A DNA stretch of 53,610 nt, from positions 1-53,610 of the forward strand of contig NZ_QDAH01000041.1 in assembly GCF_003075415.1 (NCBI RefSeq), read 5' to 3'. Position 1 is the stretch's first letter. The number at the start of each line of letters is the position of its first letter. The stretch is from Microvirga sp. KLBC 81 (lineage in GTDB: Bacteria > Pseudomonadota > Alphaproteobacteria > Rhizobiales > Beijerinckiaceae). Positions 1 to 7,508 of the stretch are shown in pieces. The notes under the pieces were generated by a model, which was not told the origin of the DNA, did no database searches, and saw only the letters and a list, made by a program, of their open reading frames with translations. The translations under genes were made by a program, and so were the position numbers.

Positions 1-328
1 CATGCCGGCCGGGGCTGCATACGCAAACAGCGGCCATCACGGACAGTCCGACATCGCGTTTTCACACGACCTCGGTCAAAGACCGTCTTCCAGCCGGCAA
101 TAGAATGGTCCGCTCGCCGGGCGAGTGCGGACCTTCGGTCTATGCCGCGCCATCAAGAGACATTCCAGTTCGCAGGTAGTATTTCGCGGAAGGCTGTTCA
201 CGAAACATAACCCAAGCGAGTTAGTAGCGAGCAGCGCGAGATCACCAGCCCACGGCAACAGGAACAAAGCGCCGTCGTTTGCAGTTCCCATCGGGACTCC
301 TGATAGCCCCTCTGCCGAGAGCAACCGC
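1..328. other. Left-edge non-coding stretch
   Basis: I see no supported gene here. An open frame runs through it into the receiver-domain gene that follows, but its translation has no domain character and begins far upstream of the recognisable receiver fold. It probably holds the promoter and leader of that gene. I could not pick out a convincing promoter. Confidence 0.4.
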
Positions 329-733
329 ATGTCCAGTTCTGCGCCCCGCATGGTGGTCCTCGTTGTCGAAGACGAACCCCTCGTGCGCATGTTTCTGACC
401 GACTTCCTTGACGAGGCCGGGTTCAAGGTCTTCGAGGCTGTCAGTGCCGATGAGGCCTTAGCCCTCCTTCAAGCCCGACCCGACATCCAGGCAGTGGTCA
501 CAGATATTGAGATGCCCGGCTCGATGAACGGCTTGGAATTGGCGAAACTGATCCAAGAGCGCTGGCCTGGCGCAGGAGTGGTCCTCTCCTCCGGACGGGA
601 GCGGCCCGGTTCGGATGATCTCTCAGAGAGAGTGGCGTTTGTGTCCAAGCCCTACCTCCCTGAGACGGTGATCCGGGTGGTTCAGCAGATGGCTACTCCT
701 CAAGTGGTCGTGGCCTCCCCGGGTGCGGAATGA
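329..733 (+). CDS. Single-domain CheY-like response regulator
   Basis: A 134-residue stand-alone receiver domain. The acidic pair E14/D15 sits in VVEDEP, the predicted phospho-acceptor is D59 in VTDIEMPG, the switch Ser is S88 in LSSGR, and the conserved Lys is K107 in SKPY. No output domain follows, so it should act by protein contact, in a phosphorelay or as a phosphate sink. The start at 329 was chosen because everything upstream in frame lacks domain character; M8 (position 350) also fits. No histidine kinase is adjacent, so its partner is unknown. The family call is firm; the role is open. Confidence 0.85.
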   Translation: MSSSAPRMVVLVVEDEPLVRMFLTDFLDEAGFKVFEAVSADEALALLQARPDIQAVVTDIEMPGSMNGLELAKLIQERWPGAGVVLSSGRERPGSDDLSERVAFVSKPYLPETVIRVVQQMATPQVVVASPGAE

Positions 734-1352
734 GCCAGCGCAGGTGCGAGCGGGAACGTAAGCGTAGCAATGGAGCGATTGGCCAGCTCACAATCGAGAA
801 ACAGATCTCACGGCTGCCCCATCAGCAAGACGTCCGCAATCGACGCGGCACAAGATGCCCGTGTAAGGGCCCATGTTCGGGGCATGCTCCTAGAGCCGTT
901 TCCACTTGCGTGGAATCGGCTCTCTTCCTTGTTCTGCCGCATTTTCTGACGGCGAACCGGATCCACTTCGCCGGAAAATGCTCCTAAGGCTGAAACATTG
1001 TACTCACCTCCACGAGCAAAAGGCTGTGTAATTCGCAGAAGCCTATTCATTGAAGAGATCGTGGTATGGTGAACCACATCCCATCTCCACATCTGCCAAG
1101 ATGGTAATCTTCCAAACATGTGGCTCCCACAGGAATTTGGTCCGCTTTCAAATGTGCCAAAAGACAACGTCTGCCAAAACAGCAGGGTTGCGCGACAGCA
1201 TTATTCGTATCGTTGACCAATTGCCTTCACGTCCATTTCCTCGCGCCATTGCAGGAGGCTTCCCGATTGCGTTTAGGCGCACCACTGGTTACGGAGTCGG
1301 ATAGAGAAGCTCACACAGGGGGCCAATCCGCCACTGATGGCGTCATTACGCT
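734..1352. other. Non-coding interval with a two-hairpin repeat
   Basis: About 620 bp with no gene I can support. Short open frames on both strands overlap each other and a two-hairpin repeat (883-984), and none shows a domain, a convincing ribosome binding site or consistent codon use. The stretch 1000-1330 is less GC-rich than the genes around it and may be decayed sequence. The protease gene ends at its right edge. Confidence 0.45.
883..984. repeat. Two-hairpin intergenic repeat, family B
   Basis: Two adjacent strong inverted repeats. The first (892-923) pairs AGAGCCG with CGGCTCT and contains an inner TTCCAC/GTGGAA match. The second (939-981) pairs GCATTTTC with GAAAATGC, and inside it CGGCGAA with TTCGCCG. 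From memory, very similar blocks are scattered between genes in Rhizobiales genomes. Its architecture, two hairpins in a row, is the same as in the three-copy family elsewhere in this window, but the sequence differs. It may be a non-autonomous mobile element or a REP-like repeat. It could also end transcription or stabilise RNA. Confidence 0.7.
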
Positions 1353-3170
1353 TCAATGTCTCGGTGTTTGAGGTGCAACAAGCGACGTATTGCCGGCCAC
1401 GGGAATGGGTCCTGTTCCCGGCGCGGAACACAAGTTGGTCATCTGCACGAGACCGTACCCGAACGTGGAGTCACGCCCAGGAGCACCGAGATCCTGAGTG
1501 TTTTCCTGCAATCGTTTCTGCAGGTGCTCAACGTCCGTTTCAGGGTTCGTGGCTCGCAGCATCGCCATGGCGGCGGACACGAAGGGAACGGCATAGGACG
1601 TTCCGCTCTTTGCTGCGCTTTTGCCCTTCGGATGGGCCGTGCGGATCTCAACCCCCGGAGCCGCAAAGGCAACGTACGGGCCGCGGGTCGCGCGCTGGTA
1701 AGCGTTTCGCTGACGATCCACCGCCGTCACAGCAATGACGCCGGGATAAGCAGCCGGATAAGCCGGCTCGGCTCCTGCTCCATTGTTCCCGACTGCTGCA
1801 ATCAGGACGATCCCCTGCCTGCGCGCGGCTTCTACCGCTATCCTGAGAACCTCGTTTGGCGGCCCTGACAGGCTGAGGTTGACCACCTTCACGCCACGAT
1901 CTGCGAGAGCTTCCAGGGCACTGACAAGGGACACGACGTCTGCCCTGTCTGCCGTTCCGGGGCCCTTGGAGAAGGCATCAACAGCAATCAGTCTCGCCTG
2001 TGGGATTAGCCCGGGTGCCATACTCCCCGCCCGTCCGACGAGCAGCGCTGCGATAGCCGTGCCATGGTCGAGAGAGGAACTGCTGCCAGTGTCTTTGGAG
2101 ACGTTCACCAACTCGATTGCCTGACCTTTGAGAGCCTCGTGATCAAGATCAATGCCAGTGTCGACAAGACCGATCAGCGGAGGCTCCCCACATGCCTCAA
2201 CCACAGGCGGCGTCCAGCCGACGATAACGGAAGCCTCACAGCCAGGATCAGAACATGCAGGCACCTCTCCATCCGTATAATAGTACGAGTCCGTATCAGC
2301 CGACGCCTTGAGGTTGATTCTCCGTACGGTCCGCTGAGCCTCCCCGATGGACATGCCCTGGGGAACACTTATCCGAACGACTCGGGGAACGATTACTCCG
2401 CGCGTTTGGGATGTGATTTGGAGTCCGAACACCGCCAGTTGTGCCAAGTCCTGTTCAGAGAGGCCGGACGCTACGATCGAGTTTTGCGCTTGCCGGGGCT
2501 TGGACGGCGAACCGACCATCTCTACGCGATCTTTCGCAGTCGTGGCATTGGTGGGCTCTCCTGCGGATGACCGAGTTGCCGAGCCAGAGGCAATCTTTCC
2601 GTCACCACGGCTTACTCCAGCCTGCCTGGTTCGTCCGCTTCCGGCCATTGTGGGCGCTTTGCTCTTCTTGCCAGCTGCCGTGCTCCGTCCAGAAGCCGGA
2701 GGCTTAGCGCCTTTATTAGTACCAACGCGGGTCTTTCTCGCCTTATAGCCGCTCGAGGGCTTCCGCTCAGGCGCTAATCCGGCCTCTTTGCCCAGCCTGG
2801 TTGAAGCTCCCAATGCCTGCTCTTGTCTGCTCGAAACGCCCCCTGTGGAACTTCCACCAGTTCCACTATTGGAACCCGCGGAACCCGCACTGGCCTTTCC
2901 GGAATTCCCATTTCCGGCATTGCCACGGTTCCCGTTTTCGCTTCCAGCATTTCCCTGGGCGCCACCACCGCTGTTTCCGCCCTTACCACCCCCGTTCCCA
3001 TTGCCGGAGGTGCCGTTGCCACCAGCGTTCCCATTGCCTCCCTTAGCGAAGGCGAGCGATGGCATAAGGTGAAGATCTGCAGATGAGCCATGGCCGAAGT
3101 GTAGTTGAACGGGTGCTGCAACAGCTACACCTCCGACGAGGATTAGAAGATATCGCCACCAACGTGTCAT
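1353..3170 (-). CDS. Secreted S8-family (subtilisin-like) serine protease
   Basis: A 605-residue S8 peptidase. The N-terminus has an export signal (hydrophobic residues about 7-24, possible cleavage near AFA at 42). Residues about 43-113 form a Gly/Asn/Ser-rich low-complexity spacer, followed by a basic linker to about 230. The catalytic domain runs from about 325 to the end: D337 in LVDTGID, H369 in LDHGT, oxyanion Asn 462 or 463 in AVGNNGAG, and S525 in SGTSYAVP. The full triad suggests an active protease in the periplasm or outside the cell. It is divergent from an ECF sigma factor and its anti-sigma factor, so it is a plausible target of that sigma factor or part of its signalling. The substrate is unknown. 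Confidence 0.9.
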   Translation of the reverse strand: MTRWWRYLLILVGGVAVAAPVQLHFGHGSSADLHLMPSLAFAKGGNGNAGGNGTSGNGNGGGKGGNSGGGAQGNAGSENGNRGNAGNGNSGKASAGSAGSNSGTGGSSTGGVSSRQEQALGASTRLGKEAGLAPERKPSSGYKARKTRVGTNKGAKPPASGRSTAAGKKSKAPTMAGSGRTRQAGVSRGDGKIASGSATRSSAGEPTNATTAKDRVEMVGSPSKPRQAQNSIVASGLSEQDLAQLAVFGLQITSQTRGVIVPRVVRISVPQGMSIGEAQRTVRRINLKASADTDSYYYTDGEVPACSDPGCEASVIVGWTPPVVEACGEPPLIGLVDTGIDLDHEALKGQAIELVNVSKDTGSSSSLDHGTAIAALLVGRAGSMAPGLIPQARLIAVDAFSKGPGTADRADVVSLVSALEALADRGVKVVNLSLSGPPNEVLRIAVEAARRQGIVLIAAVGNNGAGAEPAYPAAYPGVIAVTAVDRQRNAYQRATRGPYVAFAAPGVEIRTAHPKGKSAAKSGTSYAVPFVSAAMAMLRATNPETDVEHLQKRLQENTQDLGAPGRDSTFGYGLVQMTNLCSAPGTGPIPVAGNTSLVAPQTPRH

Positions 3171-3422
3171 TATCCTTCCTCATGGCTCTTTCCGGCGTGC
3201 AGAGCCTTGATGAACTCGCATAAACCGGATGAGTTGAGATACATTGTTTCCCCACCATTCAATCGGATATCAGATGTCTCGCTCGCCGGGCATCCAAAAG
3301 GGCACCTCTCACGCGCGGTTACGCCAGTGCAGACCACTAAACCATAACGATACAATCCGATTTTATATCCGGTGTAGCGCCTCAATCAAAGTTGCCTTTC
3401 TACAATTGATGTAGATGTCGTC

Positions 3423-3448
3423 GGGAATAAAACGCTTCGAGATCCGTT
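3423..3448 (+). promoter_or_regulatory. ECF-type promoter candidate before the sigma gene
   Basis: GGGAAT at 3423-3428 is followed 16 bp later by CGTT at 3445-3448. This is close to the GGAAC-N16/17-CGTT consensus known for EcfG general-stress promoters of alphaproteobacteria. Transcription from it would begin near 3455, which excludes the ATG at 3452 and favours the internal ATG at 3479. The match comes from one site read by eye. Confidence 0.4.
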
Positions 3449-3478
3449 CTTATGACCGAGAGGCGACGCGGAGCAGCA

Positions 3479-3970
3479 ATGCCGACAGCCATTGGACAGC
3501 AACTTGTGGCACTTCTGCCACGGCTGAGGCGCTTTGCCTTGGTGCTCTGCCGTTCGCCGTCCTTGGCGGATGATCTCGTGCAGAGCGCTTGTGAACGCGC
3601 ACTCGCCAACGCAGACAGCTGGACACCTGGGACGCGCTTCGATGCATGGGTTTTCCGTATCCTGCGCAACAATTGGATTGATCACCTGAGGCGATCGAGG
3701 ACCGAGAGCATGAGTGAGGATGTAACGACCCAGACGGAAATCGTCGGCGATGCAGGTGAACAGCCGATCCTTAGCAAGCTGCTGCTGGCCGAGGTTCAGC
3801 AGATCATCAGCGCGATGCCGCCGGATCAGAGGGAGGTGCTGCTGCTCGTCTGCGTCGAGGATCTCGCCTACCGGGAAGCGGCCGAGGTTTTGGGTGTTCC
3901 GATTGGAACGGTGATGAGCCGCCTTGCGAGAGCGCGCAAGCGGCTTGTCGAAATGACGGCGGCGGCCTGA
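3479..3970 (+). CDS. ECF-family RNA polymerase sigma factor
   Basis: A 163-residue sigma-70-like protein with region 2 (about 5-70; ADDLVQSACERAL and FDAWVFRILRNNWIDHLRR) and region 4 (about 110-158; PPDQREVLLLVCVEDLAYREAA then GTVMSRLARARKRL). It directs RNA polymerase to a stress regulon and should be held by the anti-sigma factor encoded 25 bp downstream. I chose the start at 3479 because CGGAG lies 5 nt before it, while the ATG at 3452 would sit on the predicted -10. The divergent subtilase may be in its regulon. It resembles EcfG-like factors without being a clear EcfG. The inducing signal is unknown. Confidence 0.88.
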   Translation: MPTAIGQQLVALLPRLRRFALVLCRSPSLADDLVQSACERALANADSWTPGTRFDAWVFRILRNNWIDHLRRSRTESMSEDVTTQTEIVGDAGEQPILSKLLLAEVQQIISAMPPDQREVLLLVCVEDLAYREAAEVLGVPIGTVMSRLARARKRLVEMTAAA

Positions 3971-3995
3971 CATTAACGGGAGCGATTGCGGATTA

Positions 3996-4769
3996 ATGCC
4001 GATGGCACAACTTCACTTTAGCGATGAGATCCTTATGGCCTTCGCAGACGGAGAGCTTGACGAGCGGGTCTCTGCCACCGTCGAGCAGGCCATGGCGAGC
4101 GACCCGGCTATCGCCAAGCGGGTCGCCGAGTTTCTGCGCAGCCGACGGCTCATCAGGTCGGCATTTCCCGAGGAAACAGCCTTCGACGTTCCTCCTGAAT
4201 TGAAGGCCGCCGTACAGGCTCAGATCGATCGCTTTGAAGAGCATGTCCACCCACAACCTCACCCTGAGTTCCGGGCCTTGCCGAATGCGCCTTTCTCGAC
4301 AAGATGGCGGCGGCTCGGGATGGCGCTGGCGGCGAGCATCGCCTCGCTTGCACTCGCAACAGCCGGCTATCTGGCTGGGCGACAAAGTCTCCAGCCCCCC
4401 TCTCCCGGTCCAATCGCGCACCTTTCTACCCCTGAGATCAGCCATCTCCTCAGTGAGATCCAATCGGGGCAGGAGCAGGAATTATCCTTCGGACGGATAC
4501 GCGTGATCTCGACATTCCGTATGGCCAATGGCTCCCTGTGCCGGGAGTTCAAGCTCAATGCTCCCTCTGGAACTTCGGATGCAGTCGCGTGTCACGCCAA
4601 TGGCTGGATGATCACCTTTGCAGTCGCCTCGGCAGCAACGAGCGGTGCCTATCTTCCAAGCGGCGGAGCAGATCTCATGGCAAGCTACCTTCAGAATGCC
4701 GGCGCTGGCGAACCGCTTCTTGATGCGGCCGAGATTCAGGCGTTAAGCGAGACTCGGCCCCAGAGATGA
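3996..4769 (+). CDS. Membrane-anchored anti-sigma factor
   Basis: A 257-residue protein. The N-terminal ~75 residues (LMAFADGELDERVSATVEQ, then an acid/base-rich helix) match the anti-sigma domain of alphaproteobacterial ECF partners. A single membrane segment lies at about 108-127. The remaining ~130 residues should face the periplasm and act as sensor. There is no HxxxCxxC zinc motif, so it is not a ZAS-type redox sensor. The periplasmic part has two Cys, in SLCREF and AVACHANG, which could form a disulfide. The start may be 3996 or 4002. It should sequester the sigma factor encoded just upstream. The nearby protease suggests proteolytic release, which is inference. Confidence 0.8.
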   Translation: MPMAQLHFSDEILMAFADGELDERVSATVEQAMASDPAIAKRVAEFLRSRRLIRSAFPEETAFDVPPELKAAVQAQIDRFEEHVHPQPHPEFRALPNAPFSTRWRRLGMALAASIASLALATAGYLAGRQSLQPPSPGPIAHLSTPEISHLLSEIQSGQEQELSFGRIRVISTFRMANGSLCREFKLNAPSGTSDAVACHANGWMITFAVASAATSGAYLPSGGADLMASYLQNAGAGEPLLDAAEIQALSETRPQR

Positions 4770-4866
4770 GGCACGGCGATCATCCGCAATCGTGAAAATT
4801 ACCAGAGCTATTGGAATAAGTCGGGCCGCCATCCGTTCTTCATACAGACAGCGAAGGAGGTCCACG

Positions 4867-5238
4867 ATGCGGATACTACTCATCCTGATCATTGTCGCGT
4901 TTTCGCTGGGTGCAATGGCGACGTTTGAAGGGGCCAGCACGACTTCGCAAGCCTCCAGCGTCAAGGTGGCCTATGCACAGCCCGGGACTCTTACTGGAGC
5001 TGTCGCTGTGGTTCGAAAGATCAAGGCTCACCTGCCCGCCGACCGGAAAGCACAGGCATGGTCGGATCCTCCAGCGAACGGTCAGGGCATCCCACGTCTT
5101 GAAGTCGGTAACGTGCTTCCTGAAGGAGCCGAGCTGCACGTGGTCCCAAGGCACGAGTCCTACAGATACGCGATCGTCCAAGGACACCGGGTTATCGTTG
5201 ACGCAGCTTCGCGCCAGATTGTCTATATCGTCAGATGA
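4867..5238 (+). CDS. DUF1236 family secreted protein (first copy)
   Basis: A 123-residue protein. An AGGAGGT ribosome binding site 6 nt before the ATG fixes the start. Residues 3-20 are a hydrophobic export signal. The C-terminal half carries the DUF1236 pattern (VGNVLPEGAELHVVP, then YRYAIVQGHRVIVDAASRQIVYIVR), also seen in the second copy at 6455-6862. The function of DUF1236 is not known; such proteins are common and often multi-copy in Rhizobiales. It lies between the anti-sigma gene and a LuxR-type regulator, which could place it in an envelope-stress regulon. Confidence 0.75.
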   Translation: MRILLILIIVAFSLGAMATFEGASTTSQASSVKVAYAQPGTLTGAVAVVRKIKAHLPADRKAQAWSDPPANGQGIPRLEVGNVLPEGAELHVVPRHESYRYAIVQGHRVIVDAASRQIVYIVR

Positions 5239-5330
5239 TGAACCGCGCCGCATTACGCATACAATTGCTCTCTGAGAACTGCGCTATGGCCAGATTACTT
5301 GATCACGCCTATCAGGGACATGAGCTTGTT

Positions 5331-6026
5331 ATGTCCACTGCAGAATCATGCATCACCAGAGTTCACATTTACGCCTCCTCCCTTCTTCGTACGGGAGTGG
5401 AGCAGATCCTCGATGGCACTCGCTTCATTGTGGTAGATCCTGCACTTCAGAGCCTTTCTCAGCCGTCGGCCTTACACAAACCGGCAGCGGAACTTTTCAT
5501 CCTGGATGGGACAGATCGACCCAATGAAATCCTGGACCTGATCCCAGAGCTGAAGGCTCAGAATGCGGCGGCGCGGGTGATCGTTCTAGCTGATCACTTT
5601 GATATTCACGCCGTGGCGTTGGCTCGACACGCCGGAGCAAACGGCTTCTGTCTGACGACCAGCAGTCGTGACGTTCTGGTCCGTTCGATCGAGCTGGTCA
5701 TGCTCGGAGAGATAGTTGTTCCGTCAGAGCTGGTCCTGGCGATGATCGAAGACAGCATACGCAGCATTAACTGCCCGCCCTGGCCAAGTCCTGAGAAGCT
5801 CATCAACGCTGCTCCGCGCAGCCCCCTTTCCAGTCGGGAACTTGAGGTGCTGGGCTGGCTGAGAGAAGGTGCACCAAACAAAGTTATCGCTCGCAGGCTT
5901 GATATGGCCGAAGCGACCGTGAAGGTCCACGTTAAGGCGATCCTCAGGAAGATAGGGGCCCACAATCGGGCCCAAGCGGCTATCTGGGCGGCTTATCACC
6001 TGCCGCTCGAGGCGGCCATCGAGTGA
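5331..6026 (+). CDS. LuxR/FixJ-type regulator with a degenerate receiver
   Basis: A 231-residue protein. The C-terminus (about 166-220) is a clear LuxR-type helix-turn-helix (LSSRELEVLGWLREG, NKVIARRLDMAEATVKVHV). The N-terminus has a receiver-like fold with an Asp at the expected phospho-acceptor site (D59 in LFILDGTD). It lacks the acidic pair after strand 1 (RVHIYASSLL), so Mg-dependent phosphorylation is doubtful. Earlier in-frame starts exist at 5235, overlapping the stop of the previous gene, and at 5286. I prefer 5331 because the fold begins there, but no ribosome binding site settles it. No kinase is adjacent, and the targets are unknown. Confidence 0.75.
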   Translation: MSTAESCITRVHIYASSLLRTGVEQILDGTRFIVVDPALQSLSQPSALHKPAAELFILDGTDRPNEILDLIPELKAQNAAARVIVLADHFDIHAVALARHAGANGFCLTTSSRDVLVRSIELVMLGEIVVPSELVLAMIEDSIRSINCPPWPSPEKLINAAPRSPLSSRELEVLGWLREGAPNKVIARRLDMAEATVKVHVKAILRKIGAHNRAQAAIWAAYHLPLEAAIE

Positions 6027-6131
6027 GTCGCGACGAGAACCTGACGACCAACTGCTTCAGAGCACTGCGCTGTATCGAGTGACTAAGACAAAAATCAACA
6101 AATCAACAGCACAACAGACTTAAGGGGCCCC

Positions 6132-6350
6132 ATGCTTACTTACAACCTGTTCAAACATAAGGATGAAGCGGATTTGTATTGTGCCGTTCCAGAGGACAGG
6201 CCGGTACCAACGTTCCTGACAGCGGACAAGTGGGAATATGCAAGCTCGCTGGACATCAAGGCATTGTCTAACTTCGACCCCACCGCCAGCAGATCCGCAA
6301 GGGACAGTGACTTCTTCCTTTTCCAGTTAAGGACAGAAGCCGCCGCTTAA
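6132..6350 (+). CDS. Small hypothetical protein
   Basis: A 72-residue open frame whose ATG follows AAGGGGC at a plausible ribosome-binding distance. The product is mildly acidic and soluble-looking, with no signal peptide or membrane segment and no motif I recognise. Its composition (Asp, Phe, Ser) looks protein-like rather than random. It lies after the LuxR-type gene and converges on a DUF1236 gene. It may be a small stress protein, but nothing shows its function. Confidence 0.5.
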   Translation: MLTYNLFKHKDEADLYCAVPEDRPVPTFLTADKWEYASSLDIKALSNFDPTASRSARDSDFFLFQLRTEAAA

Positions 6351-6410
6351 TGACCGATACCGAGAATCCCTTCACCAGCATGCCGGCATAATACCGGCTC
6401 CCTACATGAA

Positions 6411-6434
6411 AGGGGCGGCCGCACGACCGCCCCC
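6411..6434 (-). terminator. Hairpin at the convergent gene ends
   Basis: GGGGCGG (6412-6418) pairs with CCGCCCC (6427-6433) across an 8-nt loop. On the minus strand the stem is followed by a short T run. It lies just beyond the stop of the DUF1236 gene and probably ends its transcript. It may also stop transcripts arriving from the plus strand. Confidence 0.6.
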
Positions 6435-6454
6435 TCTATTCTGCAAAAGGTCGC

Positions 6455-6862
6455 TTAGCGAATAACCTGCACGATCTTGCGGGTGCCCGGCTCAACCAGA
6501 ACCGGAGTGTTGTTCACCACGGTGTAGCGATAGCCCTTCACTTTGTACTCGGCAGGCACATCATAGAACGTCACGCCGGTTTCCGGCAGAACTGCACCTA
6601 CGCGCACCTCTTCCCGATAGGTGTAGGACGGTACTTTTTGCGTCGTCACGTATTGACGAAACTCTGACTGCTGCTGGTCTGCAATACCGCCGGCGATCGC
6701 ACCTGTGACACCACCCACCGCAGCGCCAACCGGGCCACCGACGATCGCGCCAGCAGCCGCACCTGTTGCGCCACCAGCTGCAGCTCCACCCGACTGTGCG
6801 AAAGCGGCTGCGGGAATGAGCGCTGCAAGGACAACACCAGCAAGAACGATCTTCTTAGACAT
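6455..6862 (-). CDS. DUF1236 family secreted protein (second copy)
   Basis: A 135-residue protein with a clear signal peptide (about 1-22, ending near AFA-QS). Residues about 23-60 are a Gly/Ala glycine-zipper-like repeat (GGATGAAAGAIVGGPVGAA) that could insert in a membrane. The DUF1236 domain follows (VGAVLPETGVTFYDVP, then YRYTVVNNTPVLVEPGTRKIVQVIR). A GGAG site about 8 nt upstream supports the start at 6862. It is a paralogue of the gene at 4867-5238 but has the added zipper, so it is more likely membrane-associated. Its function is unknown. Confidence 0.78.
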   Translation of the reverse strand: MSKKIVLAGVVLAALIPAAAFAQSGGAAAGGATGAAAGAIVGGPVGAAVGGVTGAIAGGIADQQQSEFRQYVTTQKVPSYTYREEVRVGAVLPETGVTFYDVPAEYKVKGYRYTVVNNTPVLVEPGTRKIVQVIR

Positions 6863-7160
6863 GGATGACTCCAATATTGCATATCCGGGCTTGCTGCCCA
6901 CCGTTGAATTAACCCCGGCTTATAGAAGTAGTTTCACGAGTCACTTGTATTTCACGGGTAATCTTTCGCATAAATTTCAACGTGAACGCAGTGTTAATAC
7001 GATATTCATTGCGCGTTCAAATTCTGCAACATCGATTTTATTTCAACCAAGTGGCATTACACTACTAAACATAATCTCCAAGCATCCAAGAAAAACAGTC
7101 GGCGAAGCGCCTTTTGAACGCTCCGTCGATTCCTGACGTCGAAGCGGTAGAACTCTGACC

Positions 7161-7274
7161 CCGGTCGGGAGCAGTCTCGGACCTATCGGGCGCATCGGAC
7201 GAGGCAACTGGTCGGTTCCGGCCAGGAGCGCTCTCGGACTTTCCTGGCGTCTCGGAAGAGGTTGCGGGCGGCTT
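7161..7274. repeat. Degenerate 57-bp tandem repeat, two units
   Basis: Unit 1 (7161-7217) and unit 2 (7218-7274) match at 39 of 57 positions by my count. Both begin CCGG, share CTCGGAC and share TCGGA.GAGG. A partial third unit may follow. The period is a multiple of three, so the repeat stays in frame, but no start, ribosome binding site or family supports a coding role. Confidence 0.5.
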
Positions 7275-7468
7275 GATCTAGCCCGGAGCAGCACCCAAAG
7301 AGCCGGGGACGCTGGCAGAGAAAACACTATTCATCCGTACAAATTATAAGGTCCCAAAAGTGCTCGACTTCCAAGCCATTATCGCCGCCCCCAACAGAAC
7401 ATTGTTCATTGCACCGACCTGCTCAACCGGTCGGGATTATCGCACGTTAGCGATTGACGTAGGGTAAT

Positions 7469-7485
7469 CGATCAGTAACGATCAG
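7469..7485. promoter_or_regulatory. Direct-repeat operator candidate for the DeoR regulator
   Basis: CGATCAG occurs twice, at 7469-7475 and 7479-7485, separated by TAA and just upstream of the deoR-type gene. TTGACG at 7454-7459 could be a -35 element. Short direct repeats near the promoter are a usual arrangement for DeoR-family operators, so this is the first place to look for autoregulation of the operon. Confidence 0.35.
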
Positions 7486-7508
7486 GCTTCCCTTGGGGCA
7501 GGAGACCA

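Larger units (their letters stand above)
6863..7508. other. Long intergenic region with a degenerate tandem repeat
   Basis: About 645 bp without a supported gene. 6900-7090 is unusually AT-rich for this window and should hold the promoter of the DUF1236 gene. 7161-7274 is a degenerate tandem repeat of a 57-bp unit. 7330-7508 holds the promoter region of the DeoR operon, including a direct repeat described separately. An open frame on the minus strand (7043-7327) crosses the repeat, but it looks accidental. Confidence 0.5.

Noticed and set aside
730..987. 85-residue frame after the receiver-domain gene
   Set aside because: It crosses the family B repeat, has no ribosome binding site and no domain character.
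2788..3086. Pro- and Thr-rich frames opposite the Gly/Asn-rich part of the subtilase
   Set aside because: They are mirror translations of a low-complexity segment on the other strand.
3170..3385. 71-residue minus-strand frame whose TAA overlaps the protease ATG
   Set aside because: The overlap is suggestive of coupling, but the frame starts with TTG, has no recognisable domain and covers the promoter region between the divergent genes.
7043..7327. 94-residue minus-strand frame across the 57-bp tandem repeat
   Set aside because: No start site, no domain; the repeated residues follow from the DNA repeat alone.
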